Assembly: GCF_001949145.1 (NCBI RefSeq)
Contig: NW_019091418.1
Coordinates: 1,281,269 to 1,340,031, forward strand
Reading direction: 5' to 3'
Length of the DNA stretch: 58,763 nt
Origin: Acanthaster planci
Lineage: Eukaryota > Echinodermata > Asteroidea > Valvatida > Acanthasteridae
Part shown: one piece after another, positions 1 through 13,300 of the stretch
How positions within the stretch are numbered: position 1 is the stretch's first letter
Layout of the letters: every line of letters begins with the position of its first letter
Notes under the pieces: generated by a model
Database searches by the model: none
Told to the model about the DNA's origin: nothing
What the model saw: only the letters and a program-made list of their open reading frames with translations
Program-made: the position numbers and the translations under genes

Positions 1-2250
1 TGAGAATCTCTCAGGAAACTTAGGATGGAATGAGCATTTTGTCGTCTCATCGTCCAACATTTAAAATTTCAAATCAACGTTGTTGCTTTAGGTCTTTGTG
101 TTTTTTGTGATGAAAACTGAGGGAAGAAAGAGATTTGCTGAGAAAGTTTTATTTTCTCCTTGACATTATTAATAAATCTAAAATGGGATGACTTCCAGCT
201 TTGTTTACGTGTATGCTTTCCTATGGGGGATCGGTTGATCACGTCTCACCTCATTGTCATGGGAAAGCACTCGAGTATGTAAAGCCAGACATCATGATGT
301 TATTGGTCTGTTGTATCCTCAACTTACGTTAAAACACGGATTCATTGTTACAAACCAGTTCGAGGCCAGTTCACCTTTAAAAATTTTGGTTAATTGTTCA
401 AACTATAACCACTATTGTACACTGTAGAAGCAGTTAGAAGTTTTAGCAGTGGGGCAGCCATAATGAGCTGTTTTAAGCATGCCACTCACACATGGACGGT
501 GCTGTTGGAGTGGGAAAACTTGCGGTTAACACAAAGGGTTCTACTCAATCAATTAGCACCCTCCTATTTTGTCTGCCAGACCTTGTCTGCCAGAAGAGTT
601 CACAACACTTTACCCCAGATTCTGTATTCTGATTGACTGAGAGCCAGTCACATGGCATTTGCTGTTTTTGCTGTCTAGTTTTGCACAGCCAACATGATCA
701 AAACATTTATATCCTTGCAGCAACCAAAATATGCCTACGGTGTATGCGTATGACCACCGGCATTTTGTGCAAATGCGTAGTCGTGTGAGTTTGTTTCTTC
801 ATTCAATTGAGACCCTGAACAATAGAGGACAATAAGGTCCCCGAGTGACAGAGGGTCCCCGATTGACAACTGTGTACAAAACATATGAGTGGTCTTCTAA
901 AAAAGTTTAAGTACAATCAAAAAGAGGAACAATAGGGGGTCCCCAGTTGCAGGCAAATACACACTTGGGTGTGTGTGTCTGTTACGACACCCGATCCGAC
1001 CACCCAAGGCTACTTAGAAGTAGGGTTGCACATCAAATACGCCACGCTCTAGGTTGGTATCACCAAGGCCTCGCCTGCCGTATGTCAGAATGGCTTGAAT
1101 GGCATCATGTTCACAGCAGAAACTGCAGTCTTTTGAAAACAATGGACATCGAATTGTTTCTACTTCTATCGCCCCCGCATCCACTGGGCATTTGACTCGG
1201 GTTTGCTTGTTTATTCTTTGGACTAAGAATTTTCTTTTGAAGTAGTTGTATCAGCCCCTCAAAACCACGGATTACAATTGGTCAATTGAATGAATTAGCT
1301 GTTGTGGACACCGGCTGAAACACCTTTTGTTTTTATTGAGATTTTTGGGGGGTGTTTCGGCACCGGCCGAAACAGCTATTATTTCTCTTCAGATTTTTTC
1401 TTTTTCTTTCTTTTCTTTTTTTGGGGGGGGTCCGCATAGTGCGCCAATATTACTATATTTTTTTGGCTTTTGTGCATTGAGGAGAGAAGCATTATTTTTC
1501 TACAGATTTTTTTCCCATGTTCTTCGTTTTCAAATTCCATAGACTTGTACGCAGATTTTCCCGTCGGTAGTTTGCTATTTACCGGTACATAACCACAACA
1601 CATAAGGCAAAGGTCTTTCGCGAACAATGACGTCATGATGACATCATAACGTGATTTATTATAGAAATAGGATCTTTCCCCCTAGGTTTTGTGCACGTTT
1701 TTCAACAGCCTGACTTTGGCACTGTTATCGAGCTGATGGAGTTTACTTCGAGTGCACACTCTTAGCTCACCAACTACTGAGGGTCCCAGGACATTCGCAT
1801 TTGACGTCATCGGGGGTCACGTGACATAAGATTAAAGTTGCAGTTTGTCCCCTTAGGTTTCGAACACGTTTTTCTAATAAACTCTGCTTTCGATCTTAAT
1901 AACATAGCTTCTACATAAGAAATGCACCTTTTCGTTTCACCCAATATACATCAAGAACACTTAGCCTCACGTAACAAATGATTGATTAATTTGGTGTACC
2001 TTTGATTTCAACAGCACAGTGTCCACAGTTTAAGATTACCAGATACCTACTGTGCATCCTATACATCCAAAAAATATTTTCCTAACTTCCAACAACTTCC
2101 GTCAACATCCATTCCCGGACTTGCTAGAGCTCTTACGCGAAGGTAACTGGAATCAGCTAATCCTTGTCGCTCATCTCCAACAGACGCAGCTGGACAGTAG
2201 GTCTTATCAGGAACTTGCTTCCAACCTTGACCTACCTACCTAACTCTACC
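1..2250. other. Unannotated 5' region
   Basis: I see no exon or recognisable domain here. The stretch contains a pyrimidine/T-rich run followed by a G run at about 1385-1435, and two perfect TGACGTCA octamers at 1628-1635 and 1802-1809. The missing 5' exons of the large + strand gene could lie here or left of the window; nothing supports a specific one. Confidence 0.5.
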
Positions 2251-2556
2251 ATCTTGGTCAGGATACACGGGAAAGCGTATTTTTAACCACCAAAACCAGT
2301 TTATTCACCTCAAACTTTCGTTGAGGTTGCGACAATTTTTGCCTGGTCTTCAGCAAAAGTAGATACTCCCTGAACCAGGTCTTCTTGACAGACGACGTGG
2401 CAGAAACGTCAACTGGTTGGGCGTCAGGGGCTCCTTTTCCTTTGGGTCCAGGCTCAGACGTGTGAGTGACCTTGCATTCAAGATTGTTTCCACCTCTGTA
2501 ACAAAGGTCAGCAACACCTCATCTGTGAATACACAACCATAGAGCTTCGCACGACA

Positions 2557-2841
2557 TCACCCCTGTTTGACGTACAGCGGTCCGAAATAGTCAACGCCAA
2601 GAACTGTGAATGGAGGCCTTTCAGTTGTTACTCTGACAGTTGGAAGCTCTCCCACGAACTGCTGGCCTTGCATTGCATTTCTTCGCTTACGGTGAAAACA
2701 CTTCCCAATCACACGATGGACCGTGGCTCCTCCTATCACTATCCAGTACTTATCTCGAAACAAGGACCAAGTCATCCCAACACCAGAATGACCCACCAAC
2801 AAGTGACGGTGTTTGATCAAGAACGCAGTGATCACTTGCAA
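2557..2841 (-). pseudogene. BEL/Pao integrase fragment
   Basis: The fragment begins with an integrase zinc-binding segment (GHSGVGMTWSLFRDKYWIV, then KCFHRKRR) and runs into the core start PPFTVLGVDYFGPLYV, in which the first catalytic Asp is present. The second zinc-ligand cysteine position reads K, so the zinc site looks broken. The rest of the core is absent or out of frame. Confidence 0.75.
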
Positions 2842-3833
2842 GGATCACTGGATGGATTACATCATATTCAAAAGGAACATTCCGAATCCTGCCACCAACA
2901 TACAAAACTCTATTCTTTATCGTGGGATTGAACTTGCAAATTGCTCACTCTCGCGAGACTGGCATGGCTTTACGTCATCTTGCTCCCGATATTCTATAAC
3001 CTTGAAGACCTGTGTAAAGCTCCAATGCTGTACACAGCAAATGATCCCTGTCTCAGCAGCCTGTAGCTCTTTCAAGGACAAGCCACTCCCCTTGGTTCTA
3101 GCCTCATTATTGTCAGCTCTAACTCGAGCAAACAAATACATCCTGAATCGCAGTAACCAAGCCACTGTCCACTTCAGACGAATTTCCAAGACGAATATGT
3201 ACACATCATGTCGTCTATCGCCCTCTTCAGCTCTACAAAGAGAACTTGCCCCTGTTTCTTCAGCTCAGGATCTGCCTTTGACACCTCACAGAGTGTTGTA
3301 GATCACCGCGCAGCGCGACTGGAAATGCTGGCTAACGGTTTTCTCCCTACCAGAAAAATCGTGGTCCAATGAACCCGCAGTGATTCTCAGTCATCGCAGC
3401 AGCTTTAATGCCTCTGAACCATCATCGGCCGGGTTTGAACCTGTCTCCACATAAAGCCACTGTGATACTTCTGAGGAGGACTGGATCTTGGCGATACAAT
3501 TTGCCACAAACGTATGAAATCTCTTGCTGTCATTCCGAATATATTGAAGCACCGATGTAGAATCAGTCCAGAATACTTTTTACTGCACTAACCACCGCCA
3601 CGAGCTCCAAACGTGTAATGTTTTGCACCTCGAGTGGACATAACCCGACTTGCACCATGACGAAGGGGCAACGAACGCACCCACTTACATCCACCTTGCG
3701 AAGGTAAGTGACTACTCATAAGCACACTCCGATGCGTCTGAGAAGACATGTAGCAGGCTGTCTACCACCCCGCCAAAGCCCAAGGGCTTGAAGCACCTGT
3801 CTATCTTGCGTCTCTGCATCCTTGGCAGGTCAC

Positions 3834-4088
3834 TTATCCACTCACACCATCGTTGATCCATCTCTGCAGGAACTTGATCATTACAGCCGATGCCACTCCA
3901 TACAGGGAGCTGGCAACTGATAGTATTCCTCTCCTGCTACAGGGGTTGTCCTTCGCAACAACCTTGTACCCAAACTTGTCACTCTTATCATCCCACTGCA
4001 CACCAATTGTGCGTTCTACAGGCAACTCATCCAATGCTGAATCCTTGACGCACACCGCCATCTCGCTGCAAGGTATGGCAGAGAACAC
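3834..4088 (-). pseudogene. BEL/Pao A17/RT C-terminal fragment
   Basis: This open fragment contains ERTIGVQWDDKSDKFGYKV and SRRGILSVASSLYGVAS. These match the conserved Pao pattern in which a 'GVQW...D.F' block is followed by 'TRRGILS..SS.YDP', just downstream of the reverse transcriptase core. It is part of the decayed element at 2250-5370. Confidence 0.75.
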
Positions 4089-4244
4089 CTCACGACCACT
4101 GCTGAGCTACTTCCATAAACGGAAGCTTCTTGTGGCCAGTAGATCACAAAGTTGTCCAAGACTGGTTTTACAGCTGTTTCATCAAATCATTATGACTCAG
4201 GGCTGTACAACGCAGCGCTAACGCTGCACAGCTGGGCGATGATG

Positions 4245-4797
4245 TTACCCCCAAAGAAGTGAACAACCATGCCGAACGCTGCTGATTCTTTGGAGTAGCC
4301 TCCGTCTCTTCACCACAGAAACCGTAAGCATCACGAAATTGTTCTCCGGGACCTTCACTCTATGAAACATAGACTCTATGTCACCAACGATAGCATAACG
4401 CTCCTTATGAAACCTTGTCAGCACACCTACCAAGTTGTTTGCCAGCATAGGACACTGCAAAAGCTTCTCATTCAGGGACGTTCCCTTGAATCTGGCAGTC
4501 GAAGACAATCCTAGCCTTTTCCTGCTTCTGTGGGTGGACAACAGGGTGGCGTGATAAATACCACAGAGCTTCCTCTCTTGCAGGTTTCTCATCTCGTGTG
4601 GCTTTCTCAGGACGTTCCTTCACCGCCTCTGCATAGCTTTTGGCCAGATAGGCATCCATGGCGGTACTATAATTCTCATATATAGTAAAATCCTTCTTAC
4701 GGCGCCTCTTCATGAGCCTCAGCCTTGCCTCAGCAAGTAGTCGGTTTTTGGTAGGTGAGGTTCCCAAGCACGCCACGGAAGACCAATCTGTGTCCAT
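4245..4797 (-). pseudogene. BEL/Pao reverse transcriptase fragment
   Basis: Two overlapping frames carry reverse transcriptase fingers-palm sequence. One has KARIVFDCQIQGNVPE. The other has GTSLNEKLLQCPMLANNLVG followed by RFHKERYAIVGDIESMFHRV, the BEL/Pao form of RT motif A with its first catalytic Asp (GDIESMF). A frameshift separates the two parts. The YxDD-bearing part is not seen in an open frame. Confidence 0.8.
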
Positions 4798-5050
4798 CCC
4801 GCGCCATCACAAACTTCTTGATGATCCTTCTTGCCAGTTTGTCTTCAAAGGACTCAGCCACATCAGCCGCGCTGTTTTAGACTCCAAAGTCTATTTTCCA
4901 GATTCACTGAACTTGACAGTGTAGGAGATTGTTATAACCAGAAGCGTGATTCACAGTTAATCTGGCGTTCCCGCCACCTGCGGCAGTTGGTCCAGTCAAG
5001 GTCTACCCAAGCAAGGACCTCACGGCATATGGCTAATTCCAGTTCCCACG

Positions 5051-5248
5051 TCACTCTTCCAACTGCCAGAATACTTCTGGCACATCACTGGGATGCTGGG
5101 ATTGTGGAAACTCCAGTTCCCTAAAGTGAGGTCCCTCTTGTTCATCTTCCTTCACTGGTATGTTGCAGCTTGACACTGGAAGTCTCTTTACAGTCCACAG
5201 CCTCGGCAGGCGAACACTGTCGATGCCATCGAGGCTATGCACCGTCAT
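5051..5248 (-). pseudogene. BEL/Pao protease-region fragment
   Basis: The translated fragment shows the BEL/Pao pattern RLPRLWTVKRLPVSSCNIP followed by an acidic stretch and PHFREL, typical of the segment after the aspartic protease (the DUF1758/A17-associated region). It is 65 residues long and is cut by stops on both sides. It belongs to the element at 2250-5370. Confidence 0.6.
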
Positions 5249-5370
5249 GTCAACCTCGAGGATAAGCTTCTGGAGGTTTTCCTCATTTACCGGCCGTGGT
5301 GAGAAAAAAAATCCGTCTGGACACCCTCCAGACCCTGTTGATTAAACAAGACGTCTATCAAACGTCGCTT

Positions 5371-7189
5371 CCACCATCAAGAAGAGCCCGGGTTTTTGCC
5401 TCCTCGAACCCTCACAAATACGATCCTAAGGCACACCTTTTTGGAGGCTACTCTGCTTTTACATTCCCGAGTTTTTGGCCAAGTTTGTGCTGCTACATGA
5501 GGTCGTTCGAGCTCCAGCTACAGTAGCTGTACTTGGTGGTCGACGATTCACTGTCTGGGTCTCACTTGCTTTCTGCGACAGAATCTACAGAATAGTAATT
5601 CCGATTGGGTTGAAACTTGGTAAGTTGTTGTACCGGAATTTGGTGTAGATAAAAATTGAGGTGACGTCATCATGGCGTCATCATACAATTTCATACATAA
5701 ATTGAATTTTTTAAGTGTTCGCCATATCTCACTAACGCAATATGGTAAGTCGAAAATTGTTTTGTATTAGGATCTGTGGGCAATAGGTATATACACAAAA
5801 TATGGAAGATTGCGTGACGTCATGATGAAAAATACGTGAAATCATGATGACGTCATCAAAACTGTGATTGTTGAAACACACTTGGTGGAAGGTCCAATTG
5901 TCATGAAACTTGCTGGGTAGATATATAATAGTACCAGTACACAAAGTCTAAAATGACGTTACAATGACGTCATCGGTTGAGTTTTTATGAGTTTTGGAAT
6001 TGATTTTTTTTCGCTTATCAAATTTAAATTTTCTATTCATTCGATTGGCTTCATACCTTATGGGTGACAGACTACAACAAGACAATGTGCTTTGTCACGT
6101 TATTGTTGTGATGAAGTCATCATGGGGCATGTGATGTCATCAAAAATGTTTCAACGAACATATGGGAGGGTCCGATTTTTACGCTTTAGTTCTTGAACAT
6201 TTTGCAAACGTATGTAAAAAAATTCACTGGAATTTGTTAGATTTGCCCAGTGTTCTGTTTTCAGGTGGGCGATACATGCGAAGTAGAGGCAGGCATCGCC
6301 TCTTTTGTGAGGTTATGTTTTAATCGTTTACCGTTAAATTCAAGCAACTCCCTCTTAGGTGTTATGCCCATTCACCTTACCCTTAGCTCAATGCGCCGGC
6401 TGCTAGCGAATTTTCCTTTCCCTAACGACATTGTAAAATATCAAGAGAGGGTGATGTCTCTGCGTAATGCATTTTCATGATTTCGGGGCTAACATGTACA
6501 TTGTAAACTAAATAGAAGAAATGAACATGTTAAAATAAATAAGTGTGAATCAAGAAATGTACATTGTCAACAAAATCAAGAATAAATCCCGGAACAAAAA
6601 TGAAAAGTAAATTTGCTTCGAACTGATGATGTACAAAAGATAATAGGCCCTAGTAACATGTTGTTTCAAATTACAACTAACAGAGAAGTATCGTTGAAAT
6701 CGAATTCCAGTTTTAATCACAGTTAAACCTTTCAATATATATATATAGGTGAAAAAGCCGCTTCCATGGACAATCAGCATATCTAGTTCTTCTTTACAAA
6801 ATGTGGAGGGCCTGACGTTTCGATTCCAACAGGAGCTTTCCTTTCTCAGAGGCAAAATGACACGTAGACAGGACAAACAAGCAAACGGGGAATCATCCAT
6901 GTTCCGCGCTGGAATGTTCCATGAATATATTTATATATGGTTTTTTATTGATGTAGTTACATAGCAGAATCTTTGGCAAAAGTGTTATAGAACAGCTAAT
7001 GACTGCTTTATCTCTTGATGCAGTAAAACGAGCCTTCCTCGTCAATTTATCGTATATTCTTTTTTCCCTAGGCTTTGCCTTGACAAAAAATAGAATTCTC
7101 AGTGGATCACCCAAACCAGCAACGGTTGTAATTGATACAGTGCTCAAACAATAGGTTACTGATTCATCTGCATATCGGTGGAATTCCAG
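5371..7189. repeat. Repeat-like non-coding stretch with CRE octamers
   Basis: I recognise no exon with matching phase. Four perfect TGACGTCA octamers occur at 5662, 5815, 5848 and 5965, amid repeated GTCATCATG-type words. That looks like internal repetition of a dispersed repeat rather than a promoter. A (TA)n run lies at about 6737-6747. A weak AG acceptor occurs at about 6264, but the open stretch after it matches nothing I know. Confidence 0.4.
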
Positions 7190-7349
7190 GACTGTGTTAG
7201 AAGCCTAGTCAAACACGGAGCCGTGGTTGAAGTGAAAACATCATTCGAAAACAACAGGCTGACATCGCTCATGCTTGCTGCCGAGAGGGGACACTTTCAG
7301 CTGGCCAAAGTTCTCATTGAGGAGCTTGGAGGAGAAATTGAGAATAGAG
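7190..7349 (+). CDS. Exon 1 (first found): ankyrin repeat
   Basis: The acceptor is ccag before 7190 and the donor GT is at 7350; the exon ends in phase 1. It encodes DCVRSLVKHGAVVEV and the ankyrin helix RLTSLMLAAERGHFQLAKVL. It opens in mid-repeat, so at least one 5' exon is missing. The following 435-base intron shows nothing I recognise. Confidence 0.8.
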
Positions 7350-10300
7350 GTTGGGATATGATCCTTATTCAATGACATAACTGAGCCTTTACTATTTTGG
7401 AATCAGATGAAATAAAAAGTCAGAATTTTGAATTTCCCCTTCCAAAAATGAATCCGTGAAAGTCTAAGCCACTTAGGTGGCTTTGAATAAGAAACTTTGA
7501 AAAACACCAGGAGGTTGCCATACTGCACACTGGTGATAAGGCCATTGCGTTGTTGGTCAGGTTTGTTAACTTTAAACACCAGACCCTGATGTCCGTCAGC
7601 GGTCTGCTTTCTGAAAATGCTGGCTTCCTCTTTTTCCTTAAACAGCTTGTGCAAGAATTAAAACAAAATTTAAACCTGGCTACAAGTCCAAATTATTTAT
7701 TTCCATTTCATTGTGTAGATATAAGGGTTGTGAGGTTTACATTGTAATTTGGAAAGTTGTGAAAAAGCTAATCGTACCAACCAGATAGGTTCAAGCGCAC
7801 ATCCTTGATGCTGGCCTGCATGAACGGTCACTACCCAGTGGCTACTCTACTCCTGAGGAAAGGAGCTAATCCTAACGCCAAGGACTCATCAGGAAACACT
7901 CCAGTCCACTATGCTGCTGCTTATGGCTGGTGGCACTGCCTCAAACTACTCCTCAATGCTGGTGGGGACCCTACCATCTTCAATGCAGACGAGCTGGTAC
8001 CACTAATTAGGCTTTTGTCATCGTAGTTAGACTCGTTAGATCAGCGCAAGAACGTGGTATAAAATTCAGATTTTGCAGCAGACTTGCGAATGTCGTCTTC
8101 ATTGTCATTATCATTCAATATTTGGCTCTTACGTGTAGGGTGGATATGAATTATTAATTAAACTAAAATAAAATAAACGCACCTTTCGTTAATTCGTACA
8201 TTTCTCAGGCTGGATTTATTTTGGGTTACTCAATTTAGTAAGGAGTTGGGCTTAGGATTTGGCAAGTCACTATCAGGAATGCCTGGTTTCCATGTACATG
8301 TGTGTGTAACCAGACGCAGGGAGTACCTAATCAGTTTTCGATAACACACGATCATGTGGAAGAGCTTTATCGCGACTGACGCTATCAGGGATGGCTGCAG
8401 TCGATGTAAACACCGGTTTGTGAACACAACTCATGTTTTATTCACTATGTACGATGCTTCCTGAAACCGCTTTCCTTTCTTAAATACTCTAAAGTCAGAA
8501 GAAACCTGACTATGTTGCCATAATTACAAGTGTAGCCTCAACGTCAAACTTTGGGCAAAGAAGGTGACAATATTTTTTATTCATCATTTCGAACTACCCA
8601 TCGGAGCATAGGAATGGTAATTTACAATTTGCCCCTTTTGTATTATCTTTGTTCCCACACAAATTAAGTTTTAGAATATTTTTACAGGAATAAAATCGCT
8701 TTCAATTCTAGATGACCAGTTGGTTAATAAGGCTTGTTTGCAGAAACCAAACGTAGATGTCATTCTCCTCTGTTCCAGAGGTATGTTACTCCGATAACTC
8801 CCCTGGGTGCTGCCTACATGAAGGGCCACTTTGGGTGCGCAGAGCTCCTGCTGAGCCACCCCAAGGTAAACGTTAACTGCAGAAACAGGGAGTGCGAGAC
8901 GCTGCTGCTGACGGCATGCTCAAAGTTCACAACTGAGGAGTCAATTAGACAGCTGAAGGTGTTCGTTGAGAATGGAGCTGACATCCACGCATCAGACCTG
9001 CGCGGAAGGACACCTTTCAGAGTTGCATTAAAAAATGTAAGGATCAAAAGGTTTTTCATTTGACCCTGCCATTTGTGGATCCCGGGGGCCAGAGTCGCAT
9101 TTTTTTTTCATTTTTTGAAATATGAGTAAAAGATGATTCTTTCGGGACGAATCCTTTCATTTCCACAGCATGGAAAAGGTTCGTAAATTAGCCTCAAATC
9201 TGAGAAAGGCCATGAAATGTTAAATGAAGAACTTTCCAACATTTCTTGGCTTCCCCGAGAATTATTCCAACCCCTTTTCCTGTAAGAAAAAAAAAGATCT
9301 GTAGAATCTATTCTGTAAACTTCCATTGTTTTTATCCTTACTCCGTAATCGTATGATATTCTTTGATCAGGGTCGGACCGACTTGCTGAAGTTTTTTCTC
9401 AGTAAGAATGCCAACGTACCATTGGATGGAGACACAGCTGGTGATAATCCACTGCACTTGATTGCGAGGTCTTGCCTTGACAACTGCAATGAAATCTTGG
9501 AAATGCTAATTGAGAACGTGAGTCCAATCGCCCTCCTCTCGCCACATTTCAGGAACTGCTTCATAGGCAACAAAATACTATAGTTTAGCAACTTTTGATA
9601 ACATGCATAAAATAAAAGTAGCACGCACCAGTCAGCAGCAATATGCATTACATGGACTCGTGGCTGGTAACGTGTAACATAAGGAAGCATCAAACGATAA
9701 GCATGAGACATCACACACGGCAGCAAATAATATTTTAGAAAGAGCAACCTAAGCCAAAATGGGACAGACATAGTGAGTAGCCAGCAGTTATCAAGACATG
9801 GGAAACAATAATTGCAATTCAGAGACGTGTGTGATTTAAGCACTCCACAATCAAAAAGGGGATGAGAGTTTAATATAAGACTCACTTAACAATCATACAT
9901 TAAGAAATGGGCCAATTCTGACTCAAAATATGATGATGCACATTGAAGAGAAATAGGATGCTGCGTTGCTCTTAGCTGAAGAGTGGGGGACTAAAGAGTA
10001 CTCTCTCTGGGCATACATTGCTGCTGGAGTCTGGTTGGTCCGTTGATAGGGCTTGACTCAAACCTATACGACCCCCTGCTTACCAATGCAGACATCTTAA
10101 TCATTCGACCATCGATTTTGCCGAGGTTAGCTGGCTGATCAGAGTCGGATGGAGCAGCGCCAAGTGGGTACAGCAAACCAGTTCAAAATGTGCTTTGCGT
10201 TAAGGATTTCAATAAAGGGTTCTGTCGTGACAGCTAATCATTCAAACCATTTGTGGGCAAAGGATTCCCCCGGTTTGCCTTTTTGTGTAAGGAATGCAAC

Positions 10301-13300
10301 CATGATGTATACGTCACTTGGAACCCAAGCCAAACGCCTTAAAATGACCTCTTTTTGGTTATTTCCTGTGATGATCACTTACCAAGTATTATTAATGCCT
10401 TGTTGAGCTAATTTAAAATGATGTGTTTTTTTCAGTTAAAAAGATTAATTAGTGTTTGACACTTGTAAGGTAGATCACACAGCCGTTTATGCAACAGCCA
10501 GCGTGGAAGTGTTATGTGCAAAAGTCTATACATATCCGTAAGGAAGCTTCCAATGCAGGAAATCGTTTTGTCACACCTTATTACCGAAGGTTCATAATGG
10601 ATTCGAGCGAAACCTATGATGTCCGGATTTGTTTTCACCAGCCCTCGGACATCACTGAAAACAGAGTGTTTGTAACATACGTCAGTGACGGCAATCTAAC
10701 AGATATACATGCACATGATATTTTATCTTGTTCAGGAAAAGACAAAATTCTCTAAAGGTGACAAGCAAACCCAGAGGAGCCAGGGGGCAAAGGTTACAAC
10801 TTTGAAGGAAGCCGCCCAGATGAAAAACAACAACGGATGCACCCCATTACTGGAATGCATTATTGAACACAAATTGCTCTGGGTAGTATGCTTACACTAT
10901 GTGATGATTTCTAAACGAGCACAGGCAAATCCTACAGTATGTCCCAAGAAAGTGTCCCTCTGTTAATATTGTTGTCGACCCACACAGTAAATTTCAAAAA
11001 TTTTAGTTGTCGTGTGTAGATAGTCCTGGTCCTTCGCTCAGAACTCTATGATGAGTTTTCCTCAATTTCCTTCAAACTTCAGTGCACAATATTCGATTGA
11101 AATGGTTTCAAAAGTTGTTTACAGACTTTTGTATCTAGGATGAATGATTAAGGTTATTGTCAGTAGCAACTAATTGGTGAGACCTTTGCAGCAGATATGG
11201 CAGCTAGTGTTAATATGCAGTTTGATCCCCCCCCCAGAAACGCAGTTTTGAGTACCACGACACTCAGTGTCCCAGACGGCATGCTGTAGTGAAGGTAACT
11301 AATTTTGCGTAAAATATATTTTGAGTGTGACCTATGAATAGACTTTTATCCATTTCCTTAAGTGTAGGCATGGTATGGCCCAACTCAAATGAGAGACTAG
11401 GCAAGCCCTTTTTTCAGAATTCTGTCATCATACGTAAATCTTTATTTGTTTCAACTTACTGGTTCCCTCGGCAATTAATAAGTTATTCTGTTTGAAACAA
11501 CCTTGCAAACGTCCACTTGGTTTGTTTCATATAAACTAAAAATTTGCATTACCGTACTCGTAGTTCTAACATATTTTACCTTGTTTCCGATGTTTCAAAG
11601 GTTTATAACAGTTTAACATTTTTCCTTCGTTTTTCTTCGGCTCATGCTCTCCCTCTTCTGGCAATTTGTTCCTGGCTCTGTTTTGAATACATTAACCTTT
11701 GAAACTTCACAATGTACAATTTATTTTTTATTTATCATGTCTCCTTACACTGCGTGTAGGCACTGATCGATCTTTGTGAGTCAGATATCAACGCACTTGT
11801 GGGAAAGGACTTTAAAAAGGTGCCACGTAAGTACAGAAACATTATATAACACACAGGCAAGTGTATCTATCTAATGAATGAAATGTTTGGGCCAAAATTG
11901 GTTCTGCTCTGGATTGTGTTCAGCATTTAGTTAGCGCTTCCAAGTTTCATGTGAAAAGGTATGAAATAACCCTAACTGCCGCTCCAGAGCTATCGAAATA
12001 TTTTTACTAGGTTCTTCGAGTAGTTCTGAAATGAGAATAGGTTTGTTTTATACTAAAGCTCAAATTGTGACAAGTTACCATGCTGGAAGGTACACGTAGT
12101 CTTGCATTTGAGGCTGTGTTCAACCAACTGATCTCTGTGTACTGACTAGATTGTACCCTCGCACATCTTTGTGCACATAAATGTCCTTGCAACTGGATTT
12201 TTTCTTTTGCATCCAAAGATAACTGCCGCCATATTCGATGCTGCGTCATGCACTCTATTTTACCAAGTTTTTAAGCAATTGCAAAGTAATTTGAAGGATA
12301 AAGATATTTACCTTAATACCCATAATTTGAAGTCCATGCAATTCAATTCAAAAGAGTCATGATGCTGCGACCGCCAAACTTAAAGATCTCAAGACTTCCG
12401 CAACATTCCAACACCTTTTGCATAATATGACTTCAACCCTAGTCTGGTTGTGCTTCCCATTCGGGGCTGATTTGTTTCATGTGGATCCAGAGTGAAATAT
12501 GTACCGTGATCCATGTTGGATCACTGACACCAGAACACACCTAATCGATGGAGCAAATCAGTGTTAGGATGACTGATCGAGATCCAGATCCGCGTGAATA
12601 AACAGAGAGATCAGTGATTACACCCAATTTATTTTTGGCAATAAATTCGCAGGAAACTCTTGTAGTCTACATATCCTTGCGTCCAAGAAACCGTGTGAGG
12701 TCTTGTCAACGATCATGGCGATGAAGCCCAAACTGGATGTAGTGAATGCCGAAGGATACACGCCCTTGTTGTGTGCCATCGTCGCTGAGCAAGCTCAAAA
12801 TGCGAAAATGCTTGTAAGTAAATATAATAGCTGATTTTCAGACTTACATCGTGAGAACAGAATGAAGCATAAAGAATTGATTCAAGTAAATTGGTGAGAG
12901 AGTTGTAAATTGTGTGAAAATTAGCAGAATTCGTGTGGCTCTCCTAAATATGACCAAAACTAGGGTGTAACAAATAAAAGAGGAATTTGTGCCCAATATA
13001 CAGGGTGTATAAAAAAGTATACAGTCAGAAAATTAACTGCAAAATAAAAATGCAAACATTTTTCGAAAATCTCTTCTACATGAGTTGATTAGATTATCAT
13101 GCTGTTATTAAACTTGTGATCATTAACAGATTTTCATGCCTAAGTGACCAGGAGCTATTTTCCTAAATCGCTCAAAAATTGGCTTGCACAAACACTTGCT
13201 TTGTTCAGAATTGGATCAAAAGTCTAGAAAAGCAAGTATGGTGTGCGCTTCAATAAATATCATTTACTTCACCCATTTGGTCCTCCACGTGACCACCATT

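Larger units (their letters stand above)
2250..5370 (-). mobile_element. BEL/Pao retrotransposon remnant
   Basis: Read on the minus strand, this stretch has pieces of a BEL/Pao pol gene in the canonical order protease (about 5248-5051), reverse transcriptase (about 4797-4245), Pao/A17 segment (4088-3834) and integrase (2841-2557). The pieces are in different frames with stops between them, so the copy is dead. I find no gag and no pair of long terminal repeats, so this is an internal fragment. Its limits are approximate. It lies upstream of the first traced exon of the ANK-WGR-PARP gene and points the opposite way. Confidence 0.8.

Noticed and set aside
6264-6480. Upstream exon after the acceptor at 6264
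   Set aside because: The open stretch shows no ankyrin pattern and no phase-compatible donor before exon 1.
10040-10125. Functional tRNA gene
   Set aside because: A- and B-box-like words exist but the acceptor and anticodon stems do not pair, so it is SINE-derived.
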